Shown: positions 15,279 through 23,219, counted from the first letter of the stretch. The stretch is 24,250 bases of DNA from UBA8444 sp964003875 (GCA_964003875.1 CAXFLH010000011.1:1-24250); one strand, 5' to 3'. The notes: generated by a model from the letters alone, not told the origin. Translations and numbers: made by a program.

Positions 15279-15626
15279 TTAGCTTTTAACCTTGTCCACT
15301 ACTGCTTTAAAAGCTTCTGGGTGGTTCATCGCTAGGTCAGCAAGTACTTTTCTGTTTAATGCAATACCTTTTTTAGATATACCTCCCATAAATGTAGAAT
15401 AACTCATGCCGTGTTCTCTAACACCAGCGTTAATTCTTTGAATCCATAGTGAGCGGAAGTTTCTTTTCTTTTGTTTACGTCCAATGTATGCATACTGCAT
15501 TGCTTTTTCAACTGCATTTTTTGCAACTGTATGGACATTTTTTCTACGGCCGAAGTAACCTTTTGCGGCTTTAATAACCTTCTTTCTTCTAGCCTTTGCT
15601 GCGACAGCATTTACCGATCTTGGCAT
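15279..15626 (-). CDS. rplT: 50S ribosomal protein bL20
   Basis: A 115-residue basic 23S rRNA-binding protein needed for early 50S assembly. The N-terminus MPRSVNAVAAKARRKKVIKAAKGYFGRRKN and LWIQRINAGVREHGMSYSTFM are diagnostic. It is the last gene of thrS-infC-rpmI-rplT, followed by a terminator. The 72-nt gap from rpmI contains a potential hairpin; in other bacteria L20 represses its own operon by binding mRNA, so this gap is where a control element would be expected. Confidence 0.98.
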   Translation of the reverse strand: MPRSVNAVAAKARRKKVIKAAKGYFGRRKNVHTVAKNAVEKAMQYAYIGRKQKKRNFRSLWIQRINAGVREHGMSYSTFMGGISKKGIALNRKVLADLAMNHPEAFKAVVDKVKS

Positions 15627-15646
15627 AATTTAATAGTTTTTAGTAG

Positions 15647-15676
15647 TTAGCGCCTCATTGAGAACTTTTGAGCTAA
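15647..15676 (-). promoter_or_regulatory. Possible hairpin ahead of rplT
   Basis: On the minus strand TTAGC and TCA pair with TGA and GCTAA across a GGC bulge, about 20 nt upstream of the rplT ATG. The position would suit ribosomal-protein feedback control, but the stem is short and I cannot match it to a known L20 leader. Confidence 0.25.
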
Positions 15677-15698
15677 ATACTTGGTTAATAATTGTTAA

Positions 15699-15893
15699 TT
15701 ATAGACACAATTGTTGTTTGATGTTTTTAACATCAGACTCATGTACTAATCCAGTTTGAGTTAAGTTACGCTTTTGTTTAGTCTCTTTCTTTGTTAAGAT
15801 GTGACTTTTAAAAGCATGCTTTCTCTTGATTTTACCAGTACCAGTAAGCTTAAATCGCTTTTTAGCACTAGATTTTGTTTTCATTTTTGGCAT
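15699..15893 (-). CDS. rpmI: 50S ribosomal protein bL35
   Basis: A 64-residue highly basic ribosomal protein beginning MPKMKTKSSAKKRFKLTGTGKIKRKHAFKSH, the standard bL35 pattern, and of standard length. It lies 22 nt downstream of infC and 72 nt upstream of rplT, the classical order of this operon. Confidence 0.97.
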   Translation of the reverse strand: MPKMKTKSSAKKRFKLTGTGKIKRKHAFKSHILTKKETKQKRNLTQTGLVHESDVKNIKQQLCL

Positions 15894-15915
15894 GATAAAT
15901 CCGTTTAATTTGGTT

Positions 15916-16467
15916 TTACTTCTTCTTTTTAGGAGCGATGAACATTGTCATTCGCTTTCCTTCTAATTTTGGCATTTGTTCTACAACACCATAGTCTTCT
16001 AAAGCTTGAGCAAATTTTAATAATAAAATTTCACCTTTTTCTTTGAAGACTATGCTTCGTCCTCTAAAAAATACAAAAGCTTTCACTTTTGAGCCTTCTT
16101 CTAAGAACTTTAATGCATGTTTTGTTTTAAAAGCAAGGTCATGATCTTCTGTATTAGGACCGAAACGAATTTCTTTAATTACAGTTTTCGATGCGTTTGC
16201 TTTTATTATTTTTTGCTTCTTCTTTTGATCGTATAAAAACTTCTTATAGTCAATAATTTTACAAACAGGAGGGTTAGCTTTTGGAGAAATTTCAACTAAA
16301 TCTAATCCCATCTCGTCAGCTATATTCAATGCTTTTGATATAGGAAAAATTCCAGACTCTATGCCTTCGCCTACTAATCTGACCTCAGGAGCAGTGATAA
16401 ATTTGTTGATTTTATGTTCTGCTTCTGTTTTTCTTCTAAAGTTGTTATTTCTTCTTCTTATTGCGAT
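15916..16467 (-). CDS. infC: Translation initiation factor IF-3, predicted ATC start
   Basis: IF-3 prevents premature 50S joining and checks start-codon fidelity. The frame holds the N-domain (EHKINKFITAPEVRLVGEG, LDLVEISPKANPPVCKIIDYKKFLYDQKKK) and the C-domain (KEIRFGPNTEDHDLAFKTKHALKFLEEGSKVKAFVFFRGR, GKRMTMFIAPKKKK). A start at the first ATG or TTG (16329) would delete essential conserved N-domain sequence. Upstream the frame stays open to a TAA at 16483-16485 without any ATG, GTG or TTG. The best match to the flavobacterial N-terminus M-A-I-R is ATC-GCA-ATA-AGA at 16467, giving 183 residues, a normal IF-3 length. Rare starts (ATT in E. coli) are known for infC and allow autoregulation. 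ATA at 16461 is an alternative. The gap to the thrS stop is 24 nt. Confidence 0.92.
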   Translation of the reverse strand: MAIRRRNNNFRRKTEAEHKINKFITAPEVRLVGEGIESGIFPISKALNIADEMGLDLVEISPKANPPVCKIIDYKKFLYDQKKKQKIIKANASKTVIKEIRFGPNTEDHDLAFKTKHALKFLEEGSKVKAFVFFRGRSIVFKEKGEILLLKFAQALEDYGVVEQMPKLEGKRMTMFIAPKKKK

Positions 16468-16491
16468 TGTACTCTGTTTTTGTTATTTATT

Positions 16492-18435
16492 CTATTTAAA
16501 GTTTCTTATCAAATTATCAATTTCTTCGTTGATGATGTTGATGAATTGTTCAATTTTCATACTTCCCAAATCTTCACCACCGTGCCTTCTAACAGATACT
16601 GTCTGATTTTCTTTTTCCTTTTCACCAACAATTAACATAAATGGTGATTTACTCATTTCAGCATCTCTTATCTTGCGACCGGCTTTTTCAGCTCTTTCGT
16701 CAACGAGGGCGCGAATATCGGAATTATTTAGCAGATTTAAAATATTTTCAGCGTAATCGTGATATTTTTCACTAATCGGCAAAATCATAACTTGATTTGG
16801 AGTAAGCCAAAGTGGGAAATTACCTGCGCAATGTTCTAGCAATACAGACACAAACCTTTCCATTGAACCGAAAGGCGCTCTATGTATCATTACAGGTCTG
16901 TGGGTTTGGTTATCAGAGCCCATGTATTCTAATTCAAAACGTTCAGGTAGATTATAGTCTACTTGAATTGTTCCTAATTGCCATTTTCTTCCTAGAGCAT
17001 CTTTAACCATAAAGTCTAGCTTTGGACCATAAAATGCAGCTTCTCCATATTCGATAACTGTATCAATACCTTTTTCCTCGGTAGCTTCTAAAATGGCTTT
17101 TTCAGCTTTTTCCCAATTTTCTGTTGAGCCTATGTATTTTTCAGGTTGATTGACATCTCTTAATGATATCTGTGCTGTAAACTGTTCAAAGCTTAGTGTC
17201 TTGAAAATGTAAAGAACTAAGTCTATAACTTTTATAAATTCTTCCTTGACTTGTTCGGGAGTACAGAAAATATGGGCATCATCTTGTGTAAAGCCTCTTA
17301 CTCTTGATAATCCATGTAGTTCTCCAGATTGCTCATAACGATATACAGTTCCGAATTCTGCAAATCTTACAGGTAAGTCTTTGTATGAACGGGGTTTTGT
17401 TTTGTATATCTCACAATGGTGAGGGCAGTTCATGGGTTTTAATAAAAACTCTTCGCCTTCAGCTGGAGTATTAATAGGTTGGAATGAGTCTGCTCCATAT
17501 TTTGCATAGTGGCCTGAACAAACGTACAGTTCTTTGCTGCCTATATGTGGCGTAATAACTTGATCATAACCTGCAGATTTTTGCGCTTTTTTGAGGAAGT
17601 TTTCTAACCGTTCTCTAAGAGCAGCACCTTTAGGTAGCCACAAGGGGAGTCCTTGTCCAACCTTTTGAGAAAAGGAAAATAATTCCATTTCTTTACCTAG
17701 CTTTCTGTGGTCCCTTTGTTTAGCTTGTTCCAAAAGCTCAAGATATGCTGTTAATTCTTTTTGCTTAGGGAAGCTAATTCCATAAATTCGGGTGAGTTGT
17801 TTGTTGTTTTCGTCACCTCTCCAGTAGGCTCCTGCAATGTTTAATAGCTTTGTGGACTTTATAAATGAAGTGTTTGGAATATGTGGCCCTCTACATAAAT
17901 CGGTAAAATTGCCTTGTGTGTAAAAAGTAATATTGCCATCTTCTAAATCTTCTAAAAGTTCGAGCTTATACTCATCATCTTTTTCTTGGAAATAAGAGAT
18001 AGCATCTTGTTTAGATATTTCTTTTCTGACGTATTTGTTTTTTTGCCTTGCCAATTCAACCATTTTAGCCTCAATTTTGCTAAAATCATCAGATGATATG
18101 GAATATTCGCCAAAATCAACATCGTAATAGAAGCCGTTTTCAATTGCTGGTCCAATAGCGAGTTTAATACCTGGATATAGCGCTTCAAGAGCTTCTGCCA
18201 TTAAGTGTGCAGAAGAATGCCACATGGTTTGTTTTCCTAGGCCATCGTTCCAAGTGAGTAGTTTAAATTCACAATCTTTTTCAATTGGACGATTAGCATC
18301 CCAAACTTCATCATCTATCTGGCAAGCAAGAACATTTCTCGCTAGTCCTTCACTGATACTTTTAGCAATATCCATGCCTGTAGTACCTTTTTCAACCTGT
18401 CTTGTGGCTCCGTCTGGAAGTGTAATTTGTATCAT
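16492..18435 (-). CDS. thrS: Threonyl-tRNA synthetase
   Basis: A 647-residue class II synthetase that charges tRNA-Thr. Domains in order: TGS (1-60, IQITLPDGATRQVEKGTTG), the editing domain with HSSAH (73-77) and CRGPHIPNT, the catalytic core with the zinc ligand Cys337 in MNCPHHCEIY and motif 2 RFAEFGTVYRYEQSGELHGLSRVRGF, motif 3 HRAPFGSMERF, and a C-terminal anticodon-binding domain (QVMILPISEKYHDYA). Full length. It is the first gene of thrS-infC-rpmI-rplT. Its promoter lies 31 nt upstream and a short perfect hairpin sits at the expected mRNA 5' end; there is no room for a T-box. Confidence 0.98.
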   Translation of the reverse strand: MIQITLPDGATRQVEKGTTGMDIAKSISEGLARNVLACQIDDEVWDANRPIEKDCEFKLLTWNDGLGKQTMWHSSAHLMAEALEALYPGIKLAIGPAIENGFYYDVDFGEYSISSDDFSKIEAKMVELARQKNKYVRKEISKQDAISYFQEKDDEYKLELLEDLEDGNITFYTQGNFTDLCRGPHIPNTSFIKSTKLLNIAGAYWRGDENNKQLTRIYGISFPKQKELTAYLELLEQAKQRDHRKLGKEMELFSFSQKVGQGLPLWLPKGAALRERLENFLKKAQKSAGYDQVITPHIGSKELYVCSGHYAKYGADSFQPINTPAEGEEFLLKPMNCPHHCEIYKTKPRSYKDLPVRFAEFGTVYRYEQSGELHGLSRVRGFTQDDAHIFCTPEQVKEEFIKVIDLVLYIFKTLSFEQFTAQISLRDVNQPEKYIGSTENWEKAEKAILEATEEKGIDTVIEYGEAAFYGPKLDFMVKDALGRKWQLGTIQVDYNLPERFELEYMGSDNQTHRPVMIHRAPFGSMERFVSVLLEHCAGNFPLWLTPNQVMILPISEKYHDYAENILNLLNNSDIRALVDERAEKAGRKIRDAEMSKSPFMLIVGEKEKENQTVSVRRHGGEDLGSMKIEQFINIINEEIDNLIRNFK

Positions 18436-18448
18436 AAAATAAATCTAT

Positions 18449-18463
18449 ACTCTAATCTAGAGT
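18449..18463 (-). promoter_or_regulatory. 5'-terminal hairpin in the thrS leader
   Basis: A perfect 6-bp inverted repeat, ACTCTA-GAT-TAGAGT on the minus strand, lies between the -7 box (18467-18474) and the thrS ATG (18433-18435). The expected transcription start falls at its first bases, so the mRNA would begin with this hairpin. It may stabilise the message or act as an operator or translational element. Confidence 0.45.
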
Positions 18464-18466
18464 CTG

Positions 18467-18474
18467 CAAATATA
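18467..18474 (-). promoter_or_regulatory. -7 promoter box TATATTTG of the thrS operon
   Basis: On the minus strand this is an exact TAnnTTTG match, 31 nt before the thrS ATG. It gives a leader of about 25-28 nt. No clear -33 TTG is seen. Confidence 0.55.
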
Positions 18475-18509
18475 ATCAAATGAATATATTTCTGAGTGAT
18501 TGGTATTTT

Positions 18510-20138
18510 TTAAACTTGAATAACTCCTGGGTTATAAGTTTCGGTAATTGGCGAGTTATTTGCTGCTTCAATTCCCATTGATATAACTTTTCTAGTATCT
18601 CTTGGGTCTATGATAGCATCAATCCAAAGTCTTGATGCGGCATAGTAGGGTGAGGTCTGACGGTCGTATCGATCAGTAATAGTTTTAAGTAATTCTTCTT
18701 CTTTGTTTTTATTGATTTTTTGGCCTTGTTTTTTGAATGATGATTTTTCTATTTGCAACAATACTTTTGCAGCTTGTTCGCCTCCCATAACGGCCATTTT
18801 TGCACTCGGCCATGCTACGATTAATCTAGGGTCAAAGGCCTTGCCACACATAGCGTAATTTCCGGCTCCATAAGAATTGCCCATTATAATGGTGAATTTT
18901 GGAACTACAGAATTACTCATAGCATTGATCATTTTAGCACCATCTTTTATGATGCCTGAGTGTTCTGAACGTGAGCCAACCATAAAGCCAGTTACATCTT
19001 GTAAAAAGACTAGTGGTATTTTCTTTTGATTGCAATTGGCAATGAAACGGGTTGCTTTATCTGCAGAATCGGAGTAGATGACACCACCAAACTGCATTTC
19101 ACCTTTTTTACTTTTAACGATTTTTCTTTGATTGGCAATGATGCCTACTGCCCAGCCATCAACTCTAGCATATCCACAAACTATAGTTTCTCCATATCCT
19201 TTTTTGTATTCTTCAAAGTCGGAATTGTCAACCAAACGCTCAATGACTTCCATTGTGTTATAGGGTTTATCTCTATTGGCAGGTAAGACGCCTATGATTT
19301 CATTTTTATCCTTTTTAGGTTCTACGGTTTCAATTCTGTTAAAGCCTGCTTTTTCAAAATCTCCAATTTTACTGAAGATGTTTTGTATGGTTTTAAGACA
19401 ATCTTCATCGCTTTCTGACTTATAATCCGTAACACCAGAAATTTCACAATGTGTTTGTGCACCACCTAGTGTTTCATTGTCAATATCTTCTCCTATGGCA
19501 GCCTTTACAAGATAGCTTCCAGCCAGAAAAATAGTTCCTGTTTTATTGACTATCAATGCTTCATCACTCATTATTGGAAGGTAGGCTCCACCTGCTACGC
19601 ACGATCCCATTACAGCAGATATTTGTGTGATGCCCATAGATGACATCTTAGCATTATTTCTAAAAATTCTACCAAAGTGTTCTTTGTCAGGAAATATTTC
19701 ATCTTGTAACGGTAAAAAGACACCGGCACTATCTACCAAATAAATAATGGGTAACTTATTTTCCATGGCAATCTCTTGAGCACGTAAATTTTTCTTGGCA
19801 GTGATTGGAAACCACGCACCTGCTTTTACAGTAGCGTCATTGGCGACTACAATGCATTGTTTTTTGCTAACATAGCCGATAACAATAACCACCCCTCCTG
19901 AAGGGCAGCCGCCATATTCTTCATACATATCATCGCCCACAAAAGCTCCAATTTCTATGGATTCACTGTCGTCATCAAGAAGGAAGTCTATCCTTTCTCT
20001 AGCAGTTAGTTTTCCTTGTTCGTGCTGTTTTTTTATTTTGGACTTACCACCACCAAGCGAAACCTTATCGAACTTTTGAGTCATTTCTGAAATCAAAAGC
20101 CTCATTTTATCTTCGTTTTTATTAAATTCTAAATCCAT
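18510..20138 (-). CDS. Acyl-CoA carboxylase carboxyltransferase (beta) subunit, methylcrotonyl/propionyl-CoA type
   Basis: A 542-residue biotin-dependent carboxyltransferase with N and C crotonase-like halves. The first has ANDATVKAGAWFPITAKKNLRAQEIA, IYLVDSAGVFLPLQ and GSCVAGGAYLPIMSDEALIV; the second has FLQDVTGFMVGSRSEHSGIIKDGAKMINA and MGNSYGAGNYAMCGKAFDPR. These, and the C-terminal IIDPRDTRKVISMG, fit the methylcrotonyl-CoA carboxylase beta branch more than propionyl-CoA, but the substrate is not certain. It would carry out carboxyl transfer from biotin in branched-chain amino acid or propionate breakdown. The partner biotin carboxylase/BCCP subunit is not next to it in this window. It follows the WbqC-family gene by 17 nt, so it may be the last gene of the par operon. 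Confidence 0.92.
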   Translation of the reverse strand: MDLEFNKNEDKMRLLISEMTQKFDKVSLGGGKSKIKKQHEQGKLTARERIDFLLDDDSESIEIGAFVGDDMYEEYGGCPSGGVVIVIGYVSKKQCIVVANDATVKAGAWFPITAKKNLRAQEIAMENKLPIIYLVDSAGVFLPLQDEIFPDKEHFGRIFRNNAKMSSMGITQISAVMGSCVAGGAYLPIMSDEALIVNKTGTIFLAGSYLVKAAIGEDIDNETLGGAQTHCEISGVTDYKSESDEDCLKTIQNIFSKIGDFEKAGFNRIETVEPKKDKNEIIGVLPANRDKPYNTMEVIERLVDNSDFEEYKKGYGETIVCGYARVDGWAVGIIANQRKIVKSKKGEMQFGGVIYSDSADKATRFIANCNQKKIPLVFLQDVTGFMVGSRSEHSGIIKDGAKMINAMSNSVVPKFTIIMGNSYGAGNYAMCGKAFDPRLIVAWPSAKMAVMGGEQAAKVLLQIEKSSFKKQGQKINKNKEEELLKTITDRYDRQTSPYYAASRLWIDAIIDPRDTRKVISMGIEAANNSPITETYNPGVIQV

Positions 20139-20155
20139 AAGACATTAATAATTTT

Positions 20156-20764
20156 TCAGCGGTTAATAGTTTCAAGATAAGCCTTACTGTTATTCCCCTC
20201 GTTAAAAAGTAGGTCTAATATACTGAGATTAGAAATAAAGCCGAATTTATTTTCAAAAACTTGCATGTATCTCGGAGGTTCAATATTGTCAAAGTTATGC
20301 ATTCTTTTGTCCACATAATCCGAATTGTCAATATAAGATTCGCTTAAATTGAATGCTGTTGAAATTCCAATTTTAGAGCAAACGAAGGTCATCATTTCTA
20401 AATTAAGGTCTATTAAGAAGGTATGTTTTTTTTGAAATAAGGTCTGAAGTTCATCTTCGAAATATTCAAAAAATGGAGAAGAACGATAAGCACTTGTTAA
20501 ACTTTCCCAATGTTCCTTTTGCCAGTGGTAATCGTAATTTATTTTAATGTCTTTGAATAGTGTTTTTGAACTGTTTTTTCTAAACTTAGGTACCGTTAGT
20601 GTTAATGGTCCATTAGCACCATATATTTTGCATCGTGTTCTTAGACTCTGTTTGACGAAATAATCATTGACTTCTATCAAGTATTCATGTGAAATTAGGT
20701 TAGAGAAATACTCAATTGAACCAAAATAGGGGCAGGGTAGAAGTGTTGGTTTAATGGACTGCAT
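20156..20764 (-). CDS. WbqC-like family protein
   Basis: A 202-residue protein with the WbqC-family pattern: LPCPYFGSIEYFSNLISHEYLIEVNDYFVKQSLRTRCKIYGANGPLTLTVPKF at the N-terminus, then YDYHWQKEHWESLTSAYRSSPFFEYFEDEL. The family was named after an O-antigen locus gene but its reaction is unknown. It is soluble, with no signal peptide. Its ATG overlaps the lepB end by 14 bp, so the two are translationally linked. The repeated association with lepB in Bacteroidota, as I recall it, suggests an envelope-related role, which is inference. Confidence 0.85.
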   Translation of the reverse strand: MQSIKPTLLPCPYFGSIEYFSNLISHEYLIEVNDYFVKQSLRTRCKIYGANGPLTLTVPKFRKNSSKTLFKDIKINYDYHWQKEHWESLTSAYRSSPFFEYFEDELQTLFQKKHTFLIDLNLEMMTFVCSKIGISTAFNLSESYIDNSDYVDKRMHNFDNIEPPRYMQVFENKFGFISNLSILDLLFNEGNNSKAYLETINR

Positions 20765-22028
20765 TGAATAACCTATTCCATCGGATTTTATTAATTCCTT
20801 TTTTATTCTTATCCCAACTCATCCAAATGAAAAGCGCTTTACCTACTACGTGATCTTCTGGAACAAAACCCCAGTATCTAGAGTCTAAGGAGTTGTGTCT
20901 GTTGTCTCCCATCATCCAATAATAATCCATTTGGAAAGTATAGCTATTGCTCAAGTTACCGTTTATGTAAATATTATTTTCAACAATTTCAAGAGTGTTC
21001 TTTTCATAGATTTCTATAACCCTCCTGTAGGTTTCAATGTTTTGAGTGTCAATACTTACGGTTACGCCTTTGGCAGGAATGGTAAGAGGTCCAAAATTAT
21101 CTAGGTTCCAATTGAATTTATCTTCTGGAAATATCAATTCTGATGAATTTAATTTAACGCCTTTTTCAGCAACTATTTTTTCTACTTTTCTGACGTATGT
21201 AAAGCGTTTAATAGCTTCCAAGCTGTTATCGTTCAGTATGAGCTCGTAATCACCCTTACTTGAAAGCATCTGTCCCTCATAAATATTGTACTTATTGAGT
21301 GTCTTTTGACTAAATAGAGTGCCGTCAGTTTTGACATAGTATCTGAACTGATTTTTCATTTTTTCAGTTTGTGTTTGTGGTTCGCCATTGACATACAAGT
21401 CACTGTTTTTTATTTCAATAACATCTCCGGGTAAGCCAACACATCGTTTGATGTAGTTCTCTTTTTTATCTACAGGTCTTTCAGGATATAGCAAATCATC
21501 GGTAGGATAATTAAATACTACACAGTCGTTTCTTTCTATTTGACCAAATCCTTTCATTCGGTGGTAGTCCAGCTGTATCCATTTTAGATAGGCAGGAGTA
21601 CTTTTTGTAAGTGGTAGGGTATGATGAACGAGTGGAAACGATATTGGTGTGTTAGGCACTCTTGGTCCGTAACTTACTTTACTAACAAATAGAAAGTCTC
21701 CTATGAGAAGTGATTTTTCCATCGAAGATGTGGGTATGGTGTAGGCTTCAATTAAGAATGTTCTAAGAATTGTAGCTGCTATGACAGCAAAAAGAATAGC
21801 ATTAAACCAACTTTTGATTTCACTTTTTGGCTTCTTCTTTTTCTTTTCTTTTTTCTTCCAAAATTGCCAATTTATGGTTTCCCAAAACAACACATCACCA
21901 ACTATTAATGGGAAAAAGTAGAGCCATTCGCCATCAATAAGATATACGAAAATAGACCAAATTATGGTAAATACAATGAACATTACTACTTTGAAAGATT
22001 TACCTAAGAGTTGTTTTAATTTTTTCAT
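20751..22028 (-). CDS. lepB: Signal peptidase I (long Bacteroidota form)
   Basis: A 425-residue membrane-bound serine protease that cleaves Sec/Tat signal peptides at the outer face of the inner membrane. Two or more N-terminal transmembrane segments (about 12-32, 35-56) and another (about 73-90) are separated by a lysine-rich cytoplasmic loop (KKKEKKKKKPK). The catalytic Ser102 lies in IPTSSMEKSLLIGD and Lys194 in YIKRCVGLPGD; the C-terminal box is MMGDNRHNSLDSRYWG. Compared with E. coli LepB (324 residues) it has a long insert (about 200-340) between the Lys box and the C-terminal box, a known feature of Bacteroidota members. The gap to dapB is 2 nt. Confidence 0.96.
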   Translation of the reverse strand: MKKLKQLLGKSFKVVMFIVFTIIWSIFVYLIDGEWLYFFPLIVGDVLFWETINWQFWKKKEKKKKKPKSEIKSWFNAILFAVIAATILRTFLIEAYTIPTSSMEKSLLIGDFLFVSKVSYGPRVPNTPISFPLVHHTLPLTKSTPAYLKWIQLDYHRMKGFGQIERNDCVVFNYPTDDLLYPERPVDKKENYIKRCVGLPGDVIEIKNSDLYVNGEPQTQTEKMKNQFRYYVKTDGTLFSQKTLNKYNIYEGQMLSSKGDYELILNDNSLEAIKRFTYVRKVEKIVAEKGVKLNSSELIFPEDKFNWNLDNFGPLTIPAKGVTVSIDTQNIETYRRVIEIYEKNTLEIVENNIYINGNLSNSYTFQMDYYWMMGDNRHNSLDSRYWGFVPEDHVVGKALFIWMSWDKNKKGINKIRWNRLFNAVH

Positions 22029-22030
22029 TT

Positions 22031-22693
22031 TTAATTGATTTTAAGAATGTCACTCATTGAAAAGCAACCTTTTTTATCTATAATCCATTCTGCTGCAATG
22101 AGTGCTCCTTGAGCAAATCCAATTCTATTATGAGCTTGGTGTGTTATGGATATACTATCTATTTCTGATTCATAGTTGACAATGTGAGTACCCGGAACAT
22201 TTTCAGTTCTTTCACTTTCTATATCTATGATGTTGGGTATTTGTGATTGCAAACTTAGGGCTGTGCCACTAGGCATATCCAATTTTTCAGTATGGTGAAT
22301 TTCTTTGATTGATGCTTTGTATTCAGTCTGATTTTGCATCAGTTGAGATAGCTTTTTATTCAATTCAAAAAAAAGATTTACTCCAATACTAAAGTTTGAG
22401 GCATAAAGAAATCCTGTTGCTTTTTCTTTTGCTATTTGCTTTACATTGTCAAGATTTTCTAACCACGCTGTTGTTCCTGAAACCACATGTATTCCTTGAG
22501 TTAAAACATATTTGATGTTGTGGTATGCACTATTAGGAGTGCTAAAATCTATAGCCACATCGGTGCTTGAAAAGTCCTGATTTTCTATTGGATTACTACT
22601 ATTAACAATTACAGAGATGCGGTGTCCTTTTTCTAGAGCAATTTGCTCTATTAATTGTCCCATTTTGCCATAACCAATAAGTGCAATATTCAT
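22031..22693 (-). CDS. dapB: 4-hydroxy-tetrahydrodipicolinate reductase
   Basis: A 220-residue NAD(P)H-dependent enzyme of the diaminopimelate/lysine pathway, one step upstream of DapD. It has the Rossmann motif GYGKMG (7-12), DVAIDFSTP, VVSGTTAW, and the substrate-binding signature IHHTEKLDMPSGTALSL. It is shorter than E. coli DapB (273), as usual in Bacteroidota, through a reduced N-terminal domain. It lies in the par-lepB cluster, but an exact -7 box overlapping the stop codon of the upstream gene, 5 nt before its ATG, predicts its own leaderless transcript as well. Confidence 0.96.
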   Translation of the reverse strand: MNIALIGYGKMGQLIEQIALEKGHRISVIVNSSNPIENQDFSSTDVAIDFSTPNSAYHNIKYVLTQGIHVVSGTTAWLENLDNVKQIAKEKATGFLYASNFSIGVNLFFELNKKLSQLMQNQTEYKASIKEIHHTEKLDMPSGTALSLQSQIPNIIDIESERTENVPGTHIVNYESEIDSISITHQAHNRIGFAQGALIAAEWIIDKKGCFSMSDILKIN

Positions 22694-22698
22694 ACGGT

Positions 22699-22706
22699 CA
22701 AAGTTA
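22699..22706 (-). promoter_or_regulatory. -7 promoter box TAACTTTG of dapB, sharing bases with a stop codon
   Basis: On the minus strand this is an exact TAnnTTTG match whose TAA is the stop codon of the DUF5683 gene. It is followed by ACCGT and the dapB ATG, a 5-nt spacing. It is an internal promoter in an otherwise continuous operon, predicting a leaderless mRNA. Confidence 0.55.
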
Positions 22707-23219
22707 AAAATTCATTTTTAATGATAAAATGGGAGTCTTACCATTAGGTGTGTTAATAATCTGAGGGCTAGTTTCTAGGCTCAAATCTTCGCTAATATCG
22801 AAATCGAACAGATGAGCATCTACACTAGCGTCTACTATATTAAGCAAATAAATAGCAGCAGTAATAATATAGGATACATCTCTATTTCTTTCATAATAAT
22901 CAACAATAGTCAAGAGTTGGCTATCATTATACACGTCAATATATTCGTCAGTACCACCATTTGAACGACTGATGTATGCGTCTTGATAGTTAGTTAGTTT
23001 ATTCTGATTGTCATAAATGAAATATATACTTGTTGTTAAGGAAGCATAAATAATTGGAACTTTCCAATATTTTTTATTGTAAACTTGCCCTGCACCAGGA
23101 AAAACAGCAGAAAGGATAGAAGCTTTATGAGCTGATTTCACATTTTTACCCTCCTCTGATGATTGTCCAAAACCATCAAATGAAAAAAATAGAAGTATGT
23201 ATAATATTATATTTTTCAA
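22704..23219 (-). CDS. DUF5683 domain membrane/secreted protein
   Basis: A 171-residue protein with an N-terminal signal peptide (MKNIILYILLFFSFDGFG, cleavage before Q19), then the DUF5683 core: KASILSAVFPGAGQVYNKKYWKVPIIYASLTTSIYFIYD, YYERNRDVSYIITAAIYLLNIVDASVDAHLFDFD. Two hydrophobic segments (about 51-67 and 115-131) suggest it is membrane-associated. The function is unknown. It starts immediately after the parB stop (no gap) and precedes dapB by 10 nt, a gene order I recall as conserved in Flavobacteriia. The FPGAGQVY motif recurs in small membrane proteins of unknown role. Confidence 0.85.
   Translation of the reverse strand: MKNIILYILLFFSFDGFGQSSEEGKNVKSAHKASILSAVFPGAGQVYNKKYWKVPIIYASLTTSIYFIYDNQNKLTNYQDAYISRSNGGTDEYIDVYNDSQLLTIVDYYERNRDVSYIITAAIYLLNIVDASVDAHLFDFDISEDLSLETSPQIINTPNGKTPILSLKMNF

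Noticed and set aside
16361..16635. Two plus-strand open frames of 73-81 codons
   Set aside because: They are antisense to the N-terminal extension of infC and the end of thrS; low-complexity Phe/Leu-rich translations are expected from antisense of Lys-rich coding.
18436..18509. T-box riboswitch upstream of thrS
   Set aside because: The thrS leader is only about 25-28 nt and lacks any specifier stem or antiterminator.
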